This document shows, piece after piece, positions 7,901 to 16,559 of a stretch of DNA of 64,000 nt. Within the stretch, counting starts at the first letter, position 1. Every line of letters starts with the position of its first letter. A program made the translations under genes and the position numbers. The notes beneath the pieces are model-generated. The model had not been told where the DNA came from, did no database searches, and saw only the letters and a program-made list of their open reading frames with translations. The stretch comes from CAYRIY01 sp964424335 (GTDB taxonomy: Bacteria > Bacillota > Limnochordia > DTU080 > RSA5), in the NCBI GenBank assembly GCA_964424335.1, contig CAYRIY010000003.1, positions 1 to 64,000 on the forward strand. The letters run 5' to 3'.

Positions 7901-10603
7901 ATGGATGATGCACGTTCATTCCTCAATCGACGCTGGACTCTGCGGACCACGAGCGCGCCTTTTCGTGAAGAACTCGCCCAAACGACGGGTTACAGCCCTT
8001 ACGTCGCGAAGCTTCTCGCCGCACGGGGCATCCAAACGGCCGACGAAGCAGAGGCGTATCTAGACCCTGGTCTCCACAGGCTCACAGACCCAAATCTCAT
8101 CCATCAGATGGAACTTGCCGTAACGCGCGTGGCGTCTGCGATTCAGCGCGGCGAGCGCATATGCATCTACGGGGATTATGACGTGGACGGCCAGACGAGC
8201 GTCGCATTGCTCGTCAGAGTCCTTGGAGCGCTCGGCGGACGAGTCTTTGCGTACGTTCCCAACCGATTGGAGGAAGGGTATGGCCTCAATGTCGAGGCCC
8301 TTGCGAAAGTGCGGGCGGACGGCGCGACGCTCGTCCTCACGGTCGATTGCGGCATTACTTCGGTAGCAGAAGCCCAGTGGGCGAGGGAGCACGACCTCGA
8401 TCTTGTGATCACGGACCACCATCAACCCGGTCAGGACCTCCCCGATGCAATTGCGCTCGTCAATCCAAAGCTTGGAGCGCCCGAAGCCCTACACGACTTA
8501 GCGGGCGCAGGCGTTGCTTTCAAATTCGCTGAGGCCCTGTGCGAAACGCTCGGCGCCGGGCGAGCGATCGCGCATCAGTACGTGGAATTGGCAGCCGTAG
8601 GAACCGTCGCCGACGTCGTGCCGCTGCGGGGGGAAAACCGCTCGATTGTGCGGGCCGGCCTCGACCGCCTCAATCGGGATTCACAAGTGCCCGGTCTCAT
8701 GGCCCTCAAAGATGTGGCGCGCATCGAAGGCGACGTCACGGTCGGGCACGTGGGGTTTGGCCTCGGGCCGAGGTTGAACGCCGCCGGGCGAATCGCCGAC
8801 GCATCCGTCGGGGTGCGGTTGCTCACGATCGACACATTTGACGAAGCGCTCCCTATTGCAGAGCGCCTGGATCAGGAGAACGAAGAGCGCCGCCGCATCG
8901 AGCGGCTCATCGCCGAAGAGGCCGACCGGTTTGTCCTCGAACGCTGCGACGTTGAGCGCGATCGCGCCCTCGTCGCCTGGGGGGAGGGGTGGCACACCGG
9001 CGTGATCGGCATCGTGGCATCGCGCATCGTCGAGCGTTACTATCGGCCGACCGTCATTCTTTCGATCGATGGAGAGCTCGTGCGCGGCTCTGGTCGCAGC
9101 ATTCCCGGCCTCAATTTGTACGAGGCGCTTGCCGATTGCAAGGAGCTGTTTGAGGCGTTTGGCGGCCACGAGGGCGCCGCCGGACTCACGCTCAGGAAAT
9201 CCAATCTGGACGCGTTTCAAACTCGATTCCAAGAGGCCGTCGAACGGCGCGTCGATCCATCGATGCTCGTTCCGACGCTCGAATATGACGACACGATCGA
9301 TGTGCGCGATCTCTCGCTCGAGTTGATCGAGGAGATCGGTCGGCTCGCGCCATTCGGTGTCGGAAATCCTTCGCCGGTCTTTGTGACGCCGGGGGTATCG
9401 TTGCGTGCACGGCCGGTCGGTCGGGATGGAAGCCACTTGAAGGTGACGGCCTCATCCCCCGACGGCAAGTTCAACGTCGACGGAATCGGCTTTGGCATCA
9501 GCGACAAGGTGAGCCCAAAGCTCGAGGCCGGGCGTCTGTACGATGTAGCATTCGTTCCGGAGATCAACGCCTGGAACGGGCGCAGGAGCCCGAGCATGCA
9601 AGTGAAGGATATCCGGTTGGCGGCCCGGGAGCGCAAGGAGGGGGCAGAGCCGTTCCGCGCCGCAGGCGAGATCGCGGCCTCTGGAGAATCAGCGGTTCGC
9701 GAGACCATCGGACCCGGATTTGGACAAGGCCAGATCGCCGTCCGCCCCAAGTCCGATCCGCCGCATGGGTGGAACGTCGTGGATTGCCGTGGTGGCCGTC
9801 CACGTCAGGTGCTTGAGTCTCTTGCCCGCGCCGGACGTCCGGCGTACGTCATCCCAGGCCCGGAAGGCGAGCGCATCGCATACGAGATCGCGGCGATGGG
9901 GTATGATGAGCGGACGGTCGTTGTCGGCGAAGCAGCGGCGGCTCGCTCCCCACGAAAGGTTGAGCAGGCCTTCGATCATGCTGCATGGATCGCTGTCGTC
10001 GTCGATCCTCCCGGACCGTGGGCGATCGAACAGGTGGGAAAGGTCCTGGCCAAATCGGAGGCGGGCGTCGGTGTCGTGCTTTGGGACCTGCCGCTGGACG
10101 TGCGCGAACTCGCAATTCATTCCGAGGCCCTGCGCAGTATGGGCGCGAGTCTCGATTTTTACCTGGCTTTCAAGCCACGCGGCGAGGATGAGCGCCTTGA
10201 ATGGTATGCGCGCCGGTTCCCCGATAGGGATCGCCTCGGACGCCTATACGTGGCGATCAAAAACGAGATCGGCGCCGGCGAAGCCTTCACGATTCGGCAA
10301 GCCTACGATGCGGTGGCCCGCAAGTGGCCCGAGGTCATCGCACCCGAAGGCGTACGGCGCGCCATCGACGTATTTGGCGAACTCGGCCTCGTGGAGCCGG
10401 TGAGCGAAGGGTACCGATTGAGTCCGAGCCCCGGAGCCAAAGTGGACTTGGAACAGTCTCTTCGGTATAATGAATTTACTCGTATCCGAGGGCGGCTTGC
10501 CCGCTCCCAAAGGGAGCTCGAAGAGGCGCAGGCCGATCGCTTTTTCAGCCGACTTTGGGAAATCTCGCGGGAGATCGAGGCGTCTCCTCCATGGGCCGTG
10601 TAA
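7901..10603 (+). CDS. recJ: Single-stranded-DNA-specific exonuclease RecJ
   Basis: RecJ degrades single-stranded DNA 5' to 3' in recombination and repair. The DHH core shows YGDYDVDGQTS, TVDCGITS and VITDHHQPG; the DHHA1 part shows GVIGIVASRIVERY, SGRSIPGLN and FGGHEGAAGLTL. At 900 residues it is longer than the 786 of B. subtilis RecJ because of a C-terminal extension (about 600-900). The long frame also runs back to 7736 inside the previous gene, but the family N-terminus fits the ATG at 7901. Its ribosome site is poor (ATAGGAGC 20 nt upstream). Confidence 0.93.
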   Translation: MDDARSFLNRRWTLRTTSAPFREELAQTTGYSPYVAKLLAARGIQTADEAEAYLDPGLHRLTDPNLIHQMELAVTRVASAIQRGERICIYGDYDVDGQTSVALLVRVLGALGGRVFAYVPNRLEEGYGLNVEALAKVRADGATLVLTVDCGITSVAEAQWAREHDLDLVITDHHQPGQDLPDAIALVNPKLGAPEALHDLAGAGVAFKFAEALCETLGAGRAIAHQYVELAAVGTVADVVPLRGENRSIVRAGLDRLNRDSQVPGLMALKDVARIEGDVTVGHVGFGLGPRLNAAGRIADASVGVRLLTIDTFDEALPIAERLDQENEERRRIERLIAEEADRFVLERCDVERDRALVAWGEGWHTGVIGIVASRIVERYYRPTVILSIDGELVRGSGRSIPGLNLYEALADCKELFEAFGGHEGAAGLTLRKSNLDAFQTRFQEAVERRVDPSMLVPTLEYDDTIDVRDLSLELIEEIGRLAPFGVGNPSPVFVTPGVSLRARPVGRDGSHLKVTASSPDGKFNVDGIGFGISDKVSPKLEAGRLYDVAFVPEINAWNGRRSPSMQVKDIRLAARERKEGAEPFRAAGEIAASGESAVRETIGPGFGQGQIAVRPKSDPPHGWNVVDCRGGRPRQVLESLARAGRPAYVIPGPEGERIAYEIAAMGYDERTVVVGEAAAARSPRKVEQAFDHAAWIAVVVDPPGPWAIEQVGKVLAKSEAGVGVVLWDLPLDVRELAIHSEALRSMGASLDFYLAFKPRGEDERLEWYARRFPDRDRLGRLYVAIKNEIGAGEAFTIRQAYDAVARKWPEVIAPEGVRRAIDVFGELGLVEPVSEGYRLSPSPGAKVDLEQSLRYNEFTRIRGRLARSQRELEEAQADRFFSRLWEISREIEASPPWAV

Positions 10604-10743
10604 ACGGCCTCGCTCCGTCAAATCCTTGAGGTGGCGACGTGTACCTACTGGAGGGGGCGTCGGCCTAAAGCATTTGGGAAGTAACCTTTCGGTGGGGACT
10701 CCCAGGGTTTGAGCTCGAAAAGAGTCCAAGGGGTGAGGGGACC

Positions 10744-12888
10744 ATGAGCCTGAGCGTGCTTGTCGACAAGATTCGATCGTACAATACCGAAGCGGATCTC
10801 AAGATCGTCGAGCGCGCGTACGCCTTTGCGAGCGAGGCCCATGAGGGGCAGTACCGGGACTCGGGCGACGTCTTTTTCAAGCACCCCTACGAAGTGGCGA
10901 AAATCTTGGCCGACCTCGAGATGGATGTCGTCACGATCGCGGGCGGACTCCTGCACGATGTCCTCGAGGATACCGAAATCACTCGGGACGAGATGAAGGC
11001 GGCCTTTGGCGACGAAGTCCTCCAACTCGTCGAAGGCGTGACCAAACTCTCCAAGATTCCATTTCAATCCACGGAAGAGCACCAGGCTCAATCTTTGCGC
11101 AAGATGTTTTTGGCGATGGCCGAAGACTTGCGCGTCGTTCTCATCAAGCTCGCGGACCGCCTGCACAACATGAGGACGCTCAGGCATCTGCCTCCGGACC
11201 GCCAAAAGAAGATCGCCCATGAGACTTTGGAGATTTACACTCCGCTTGCTCACCGCTTGGGAATGTTTAGCCTCAAGTGGGAGATGGAGGACCTCGCGCT
11301 GCGCTATCTCGACCCTAAGGGCTACTACGACTTGGTGGCGAGCATCGCAAGGAAGCGCCAAGAGCGCGAAGGCGAGCTCGAAGAGATCATGACGACGTTG
11401 CGCGGGCGTCTCGATGAGATGGAGATATCGGCCGAGATCCAGGGCCGGCCGAAACACTTTTACTCGATCTACCAAAAGATGAAATTGCAGGGCCGCGATT
11501 TGAAGGAGATCTACGACCTCGTGGCCGTGCGCGTCATCGTCGATTCGATCAGGGATTGCTACGCCGTGCTCGGCATGGTCCACACCATGTGGAAGCCGAT
11601 CCCGGGGCGCTTCAAAGACTACATCGCAATGCCCAAGTCCAACTTGTATCAATCGCTGCACACGACGGTGATCGGGCCGAGGGGTGAGCCGCTCGAAATC
11701 CAGATTCGCACTTGGGAGATGCACCGCATCGCGGAAAAGGGCATCGCGGCTCACTGGCTGTACAAGGAGGGCGGGGACAAACACGGCGAGTTCGAGGAGA
11801 AAGTGGCGTGGCTGCGTCAGGTGATGGAGTGGCTGCGCGAGATGAAGGACCCTGAGGACTTCATGGAGACTCTGAAAATCGACCTCTTCGAGGACGAGGT
11901 CTTTGTCTTTACGCCCAAGGGCGACGTGAAGTGCCTTCCTGCCGGCTCGACGCCTGTCGACTTCGCGTTCGACGTTCACACCGACATTGGGTTTCACTGC
12001 ACGGGGGCAAAGGTAAACGGCCGGCTCGTCCCGCTCGATTACCAGCTCTCAAACGGCGAATTCGTCGAAATTTTGACCTCGAAAAACGCCAAGCCGACGC
12101 GGGATTGGCTCTCGTTTGTCAAGACTTCCAAGGCGCGCAGCAAGATTAGAGCTTGGGTGAAAGATGACGAGCGGGATGAGATCGTGGGCCGCGGGCGGCA
12201 GATGCTCGAGCGCGAGTTGAAGCGGCTCGGCTTTGACGTGAAGGAGGCTTTCAAACCCGAAGCGGTGCAAGAGGCGCTCCGTCGGTACGGACTCAGTCAT
12301 CTCGACGACTTGTTCGCTGCGGTCGGATACGGCAAGACGGGGGTCTCGCAAGTCCTTGCCAAACTTCTCGGGAAAGAGGAGTTCGAAAGTAGGCGGGCCG
12401 AGGTAAAAGAGCCCCGCAAGAGGACGCGGCAAGGTCCGGCGCAAGGCGTTTTGGTGAAAGGGATGGACGACCTGCTCGTCCGCTTCTCAAAGTGTTGCAA
12501 CCCGGTGCCCGGGGACGAAATCGTCGGATACATCACGCGAGGGAGAGGCGTCTCCGTGCACCGCACCGACTGCCCGAATATCCTCGCCCTAAACGGAGAC
12601 TCCGCGCGGAGAATCGATGTGCAGTGGCAGGTGGGCGAGACAGGCGCCTTTGCGGTCGAGATCGAAGTTGAAGCGACGGACAGGGTCAATTTGCTCACAA
12701 ACATCATGAGCGCGATCTCGGAGGGCCGCACCAACATCGAGTCGGTGAACGCACGGACGACGAAATCTCGGATGGCCTTGATCAACCTGATCGTCGACAT
12801 CCGGGACATCGACCACATGAATTCGGTGATGAACCGGATCAAACAGGTAAACGGCGTCGTCTCGGTGACTCGGGCTCACCCGACGTGA
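10744..12888 (+). CDS. relA: Bifunctional (p)ppGpp synthetase/hydrolase Rel
   Basis: This 714-residue protein makes and degrades the stringent-response alarmone (p)ppGpp. Domains in order are the HD hydrolase with intact HDVLEDT (residues 71-77), the synthetase (RPKHFYSIYQKM, then YQSLHTTVIGPRG), TGS (FTPKGDVKCLPAGSTPVDFA), and a C-terminal ACT domain. Intact hydrolase and synthetase motifs argue for a bifunctional enzyme. Bacillus has apt between recJ and relA; apt is absent here, and the 140-nt gap may fold (see findings). The ATG follows GGGGTGAGGGG. Confidence 0.96.
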   Translation: MSLSVLVDKIRSYNTEADLKIVERAYAFASEAHEGQYRDSGDVFFKHPYEVAKILADLEMDVVTIAGGLLHDVLEDTEITRDEMKAAFGDEVLQLVEGVTKLSKIPFQSTEEHQAQSLRKMFLAMAEDLRVVLIKLADRLHNMRTLRHLPPDRQKKIAHETLEIYTPLAHRLGMFSLKWEMEDLALRYLDPKGYYDLVASIARKRQEREGELEEIMTTLRGRLDEMEISAEIQGRPKHFYSIYQKMKLQGRDLKEIYDLVAVRVIVDSIRDCYAVLGMVHTMWKPIPGRFKDYIAMPKSNLYQSLHTTVIGPRGEPLEIQIRTWEMHRIAEKGIAAHWLYKEGGDKHGEFEEKVAWLRQVMEWLREMKDPEDFMETLKIDLFEDEVFVFTPKGDVKCLPAGSTPVDFAFDVHTDIGFHCTGAKVNGRLVPLDYQLSNGEFVEILTSKNAKPTRDWLSFVKTSKARSKIRAWVKDDERDEIVGRGRQMLERELKRLGFDVKEAFKPEAVQEALRRYGLSHLDDLFAAVGYGKTGVSQVLAKLLGKEEFESRRAEVKEPRKRTRQGPAQGVLVKGMDDLLVRFSKCCNPVPGDEIVGYITRGRGVSVHRTDCPNILALNGDSARRIDVQWQVGETGAFAVEIEVEATDRVNLLTNIMSAISEGRTNIESVNARTTKSRMALINLIVDIRDIDHMNSVMNRIKQVNGVVSVTRAHPT

Positions 12889-12931
12889 TGCAAGGGCAAC
12901 GAGGCGCATTTTTGACGAGGTGGAGAAAACG

Positions 12932-13381
12932 ATGCGGGCAGTGGTCCAAAGGGTATCTGAAGCGTCTGTGAGCGTTGACGGCGAGGTCGTCGGCGAGATT
13001 GGCCGCGGGCTTTTGGTGCTCCTTGGCGTCGCCAAAGGCGATGGCGAGGAGGATGCGCACGCCCTTGCGGACAAGGTCGCGAAATTGCGGATCTTCTCGG
13101 ACGAGCAAGGCAAGATGAACCGATCCTTGATCGATGTCGGCGGCGCCGCGCTCGTCGTCTCACAGTTTACGCTTTACGCAGATGCCAAAACCGGAAGGCG
13201 GCCCAGTTTTTCCAAAGCGGCGGGAGCGGAAGAGGCCAATCGCCTTTACCGCTCGTTCATCGATCGGCTGCAAGAAGGGGGACTTGCCGTCCAAGAAGGG
13301 CGTTTCGGCGCCATGATGGCCGTCCGACTCCTAAATGACGGTCCCGTCACCCTCCTTCTCGACACCGAAGGCTCCCTTTAG
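12932..13381 (+). CDS. dtd: D-aminoacyl-tRNA deacylase
   Basis: The 149-residue protein hydrolyses D-amino acids mischarged on tRNA. It has the two family motifs, SQFTLYAD and NDGPVT. The family N-terminus MRAVVQRVSEASV sets the start at the ATG at 12932, with GAGGTGGAG upstream, rather than the in-frame GTG at 12920. The relA-dtd order is standard in Firmicutes. A new promoter follows the stop. Confidence 0.95.
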   Translation: MRAVVQRVSEASVSVDGEVVGEIGRGLLVLLGVAKGDGEEDAHALADKVAKLRIFSDEQGKMNRSLIDVGGAALVVSQFTLYADAKTGRRPSFSKAAGAEEANRLYRSFIDRLQEGGLAVQEGRFGAMMAVRLLNDGPVTLLLDTEGSL

Positions 13382-13387
13382 TCGCAA

Positions 13388-13416
13388 TTGACACTGTTTC
13401 GGCACACAGGTACAAT
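13388..13416 (+). promoter_or_regulatory. Sigma-A promoter before the PPIase gene
   Basis: TTGACA at 13388-13393 and TACAAT at 13411-13416 are separated by an ideal 17 nt. Transcription should start near 13423, leaving a leader of about 110 nt. Confidence 0.8.
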
Positions 13417-13442
13417 AGCTTGTGTCTGTTTACCGGATCGAT

Positions 13443-13475
13443 GAGGGTGGACATGCCTCCCTCTTTATCTTTATT
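13443..13475 (+). terminator. Weak terminator-like hairpin in the PPIase leader
   Basis: GAGGG (13443-13447) pairs with CCCTC (13459-13463), with GG/CC continuing inside a T-T mismatch, and a T-rich tract (TTTATCTTTATTT) follows. It lies between promoter and gene, so it could attenuate transcription. The stem is short. Confidence 0.35.
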
Positions 13476-13531
13476 TCCAAATTGCGACTTCCAGCCCGTA
13501 TTTTCTTTAGTAGACGAAGGGGCGATGTCAC

Positions 13532-15094
13532 GTGTTCTTTCAAACACTCCGACAGCGAATGAAAGGGATCATCATCGTAGTTTGTGTGGCCTTTGTGGTC
13601 ACGCTCCTTTACGTTGGGGGCGTCAGTTTCTTTGGTGGAGGCGCTCCCCAGGTGCAGGCCGTCGCCCGCGTCAACGGCGATGTGATCAACGTCGCCGAGC
13701 TCCAGCAAGCGTACGCCCAGACGGTCAATTTATACCGCCAATTTGGGCAAAATCCAAGTCAAGTCCAGCGACACGGCATGGAGTTTGCCGCCTTGCAGCA
13801 ATTGGTCGACTACCAGCTCATGGTGCAGGCTGCGAAGCGTGACAAGATCAAGGTGGACGAGTCCGAGGTCAACAATACGATTCAGATGATCAAGGACCAA
13901 TACGGCGCCAGCTATCAGGATGTTTTGAGAGCCGCGGGCATGACCGAGCGGGAGCTGCGCAATGCGATTCGCGAGCAGTTTCTCGTGGAAACACTGCGCG
14001 AGGAGCGCTCTAGAGTCGAAGTGAGCGAGGAGGAGCTGCGCCGAGTTTATGAGGAGCGGCTTCAGGAGATCGAAGTGCGCCACATCTTGATCGAACCGGA
14101 GACGGTCGACGGGGAGCGAGATTGGAACGGCGCCCTGCGCAAGGCCGAAGAGATCCTGCAGCGGATCAAGGCCGGCGAAGACTTCGCGGCGCTCGCCCAG
14201 GAGTACTCGGATGACGGCGGCAGCAGCCAAGAAGGCGGCGCCTTGGGATGGATCGATCGGGAGACGCCCTTTGTCGCAGAGTTTATGGACGCCGCGTTCA
14301 GCCTCGAGGTCGGCGGCGTGAGCGATCCCGTCCAGACTTCTTTCGGATACCATTTGATCGAAGTAACCGGCAGCCGCACCAAGGAAGAGCAGGATTTTGA
14401 GAGCGTACGCGACACTTTGAAGTCGCAACTCGAGGCAGAGCGAGGTTTCGATCAGTTTCAACGTTGGATGGATGAGGAGCGCTCTCGGGCGCAAATCGAA
14501 ATCCTCGATCCACAGTTTCGTGCGTACCAGCTCATGATGAACGACCGAATCGATCAGGCCATCGCCCAGTATCGGGAGGCGATTGCAGCCGCTCCCCTCA
14601 ACGCGTACCTCTACTACCATCTGGCGGTCGCGTTGGAGCGGGTCGACGCGCACGACGAGGCGCTCGCAGCATATCTGCAGGCGGCCGAGACGAGCGGCTT
14701 CGATCCGGAGCTTTGGTTTGCCTTGGGCCAAGCGTACCGCGAGCGGGAGGATTTTGAGGCGGCCCGGGATGCATACTTGAAAGCATCCGAGTACGCGCCG
14801 AACAACTTCAGCCTCCATCAGGCGCTTGGGGTCATCTTTGAAGAGATGGGCTTTGAGGATCTGGCGGCTGAGCAGAATGCCAAGGCCGACGAGATCCGTC
14901 AGTTCCTCCTCGAGCAGGAGTTGCAAAGGCAAGAGCAGATTCGCATGCAGCAGGAGTTGCAGCGGTTGCTCGAAGAGGCGCAGAGCGGAAGCGCTCCATC
15001 GGAGTCTAATTTGGACGAAAGCGCATCGGCCCAGGACGCCGATCAGGGTAGCGCGGAAGTCAATGTCGAAGAAGCGGGCGGCGGATCGGAGTAG
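13532..15094 (+). CDS. Membrane-anchored SurA/PrsA-like peptidyl-prolyl isomerase with TPR repeats
   Basis: The 520-residue protein begins with an uncleaved-looking signal anchor (residues 11-36), then a SurA-N-like helical domain (about 45-170), a parvulin rotamase domain (about 180-283, with EVRHILIE, GGALGW and GYHLIEV), two to three TPR repeats (about 330-450) and a Gln/Glu-rich tail. It is probably an extracytoplasmic folding factor. It is longer than PrsA (about 290 residues) and has no lipobox Cys, so it is not classical PrsA. The GTG at 13532 follows GAAGGGGCG. Confidence 0.8.
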   Translation: MFFQTLRQRMKGIIIVVCVAFVVTLLYVGGVSFFGGGAPQVQAVARVNGDVINVAELQQAYAQTVNLYRQFGQNPSQVQRHGMEFAALQQLVDYQLMVQAAKRDKIKVDESEVNNTIQMIKDQYGASYQDVLRAAGMTERELRNAIREQFLVETLREERSRVEVSEEELRRVYEERLQEIEVRHILIEPETVDGERDWNGALRKAEEILQRIKAGEDFAALAQEYSDDGGSSQEGGALGWIDRETPFVAEFMDAAFSLEVGGVSDPVQTSFGYHLIEVTGSRTKEEQDFESVRDTLKSQLEAERGFDQFQRWMDEERSRAQIEILDPQFRAYQLMMNDRIDQAIAQYREAIAAAPLNAYLYYHLAVALERVDAHDEALAAYLQAAETSGFDPELWFALGQAYREREDFEAARDAYLKASEYAPNNFSLHQALGVIFEEMGFEDLAAEQNAKADEIRQFLLEQELQRQEQIRMQQELQRLLEEAQSGSAPSESNLDESASAQDADQGSAEVNVEEAGGGSE

Positions 15095-15129
15095 GGCTGC
15101 TGCGGCCGGACTTTTCCGATTCAAACACG

Positions 15130-15175
15130 CTCCCGGGCCGCCGGGCCGATTTAGGCTCGATGGCCCGGGAGTTTT
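15130..15175 (+). terminator. Intrinsic terminator between the PPIase gene and hisS
   Basis: CTCCCGGGCC (15130-15139) pairs perfectly with GGCCCGGGAG (15162-15171), followed by TTTT. The 22-nt interval is itself GC-rich. The hairpin lies only 40 nt before hisS, so it may act as an attenuator for hisS; I see no T-box sequence. Confidence 0.75.
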
Positions 15176-15213
15176 CGAATGCGGGACATTTGCAGGGCGA
15201 AAGGGGTTTAGGC

Positions 15214-16503
15214 ATGGAGGCCAAGTCGCCTCGGGGCACCTACGACATCCTCCCAAGCGAGGTCGACCTATGGCGGCGCGTCGAAGAGACCGTCGCCGAC
15301 GTGATGCGAGCGTACGACTATCGGGAGATTCGCACGCCCGTCTTTGAGTATACGGAGCTCTTTCAACGCGGCGTCGGAGAGACCACTGACATTGTGGAAA
15401 AGCAGATGTACACGTTTGAGGACCGAGGGGGCCGCAGCGTCACGTTGCGACCGGAAGGAACCGCCCCCGTCGTGCGCGCGTTTTTGGAGCACCGACTTCA
15501 CGGTCATGGCTTGCCTCAACGCCTTTGGTACGTCCAACCCATGTTTCGCTACGAGCGTCCTCAAGCGGGGCGCACGCGACAGTTCCACCAGTTTGGCGCC
15601 GAATCGATCGGAAGTTCCGACCCTGCTTCCGATACGGAAATGATCTCGATCCCAATCGAGGTATATCGCCGCCTTGGGATCGACCGGTACACCGTGCTCC
15701 TAAACAGCATCGGCTGCCCGGTATGTCGTCCAAGGCACCGGGAGGCACTGCGGGCGTTTTTCGCCGACCGGCTGGATCATCTTTGCGCCACGTGCAAAAA
15801 TCGGTACGATCGAAACCCGATGCGGATCTTGGACTGCAAGGTCGAAAGCTGCAAAGAGGCGACCCAAGGAGCCCCGGGATCGGCCGAGTATCTATGTGAC
15901 GAGTGCGCCGATCACTTCGAGGCGGTCAAGACGCTTCTCAACGCCCTCGAACTTCCGTACGAAATCGACACGCGCCTCGTGCGGGGCCTCGATTACTACA
16001 CCAAGACCGTCTTTGAAGTCGTGACCGACGCCCTTGGGGCCCAAGGCACGTTGGCGGCAGGTGGGCGTTACGACGGCCTCACGGAGGAGCTCGGCGGCCC
16101 GCCGACGCCGGCCGTCGGGTTTGGCGCGGGCATGGAGCGAGCTGTACTCATGCTAAAGTCAGGAACCCAGTCGGACGGGTCCGCCAAGGCTGTCGACGTT
16201 TTCGTGGTCTCGCTTGGGGCTAAGGTTCGCCCCGGCGCGTTGCAGATTGCGGACGGCTTGCGCCGCAGCGGCATTGCCACGCGGATCGACTACAGGGAGA
16301 GCCTCTCGCAGGAGCGCTCGATGAGGGCCCAATTGAAAGCAGCGGACAAATCGGGGGCGTCGCTTGTCGTCATCCTCGGTGAGGACGAGTTGGAACGGAG
16401 CGTTGCAACGCTCAAGGAGATGCGGGGCGGAGGGCAAGAGGATGTTCCTCTCGTCGACCTGGCTGACGTCATCGCCTCGCGCCTTGCAAGCGTGAAATCT
16501 TAA
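15214..16503 (+). CDS. hisS: Histidyl-tRNA synthetase
   Basis: This 429-residue class II synthetase charges tRNA-His. It shows the family start (SPRGTYDILPSE), motif 2 (MFRYERPQAGRTRQFHQFG), the HisRS signature LVRGLDYYTKTVFE, motif 3 (GFGAGMERAVLML) and a C-terminal anticodon-binding domain. The ATG at 15214 has AAAGGGG upstream; the longer frame from 15160 would start inside the terminator hairpin. It is followed by aspS, as in Bacillus. Confidence 0.97.
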   Translation: MEAKSPRGTYDILPSEVDLWRRVEETVADVMRAYDYREIRTPVFEYTELFQRGVGETTDIVEKQMYTFEDRGGRSVTLRPEGTAPVVRAFLEHRLHGHGLPQRLWYVQPMFRYERPQAGRTRQFHQFGAESIGSSDPASDTEMISIPIEVYRRLGIDRYTVLLNSIGCPVCRPRHREALRAFFADRLDHLCATCKNRYDRNPMRILDCKVESCKEATQGAPGSAEYLCDECADHFEAVKTLLNALELPYEIDTRLVRGLDYYTKTVFEVVTDALGAQGTLAAGGRYDGLTEELGGPPTPAVGFGAGMERAVLMLKSGTQSDGSAKAVDVFVVSLGAKVRPGALQIADGLRRSGIATRIDYRESLSQERSMRAQLKAADKSGASLVVILGEDELERSVATLKEMRGGGQEDVPLVDLADVIASRLASVKS

Positions 16504-16540
16504 ACTGATCGAACCCCACTACTAACCCTTGGGGAGGTGT

Positions 16541-16559
16541 CGGGAAGGAGGTCTTCCCG
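16541..16559 (+). promoter_or_regulatory. Hairpin presenting the aspS ribosome binding site in its loop
   Basis: CGGGAAG (16541-16547) pairs perfectly with CTTCCCG (16553-16559), leaving GAGGT in the loop, and the aspS ATG begins at the next base. Most of the AAGGAGGT ribosome site is therefore in a 7-bp stem-loop. A second GGGGAGGTG lies just upstream (16531-16539). Confidence 0.55.

Noticed and set aside
10645..11997. 450-codon open frame on the minus strand across rel
   Set aside because: It mirrors the codons of rel, which has full homology on the + strand. Long antisense frames are common in GC-rich DNA, and the protein shows no domain.
13730..15256. 508-codon minus-strand open frame across the PPIase gene
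   Set aside because: It is a shadow of a clearly coding + strand gene, and its product is low-complexity with no recognisable family.
15095..16559. T-box riboswitch before hisS or aspS
   Set aside because: No T-box sequence (GGGTGGnACCGCG-like) or specifier-loop layout is visible. The hisS hairpin looks like a plain terminator. The alaS leader is also too short.
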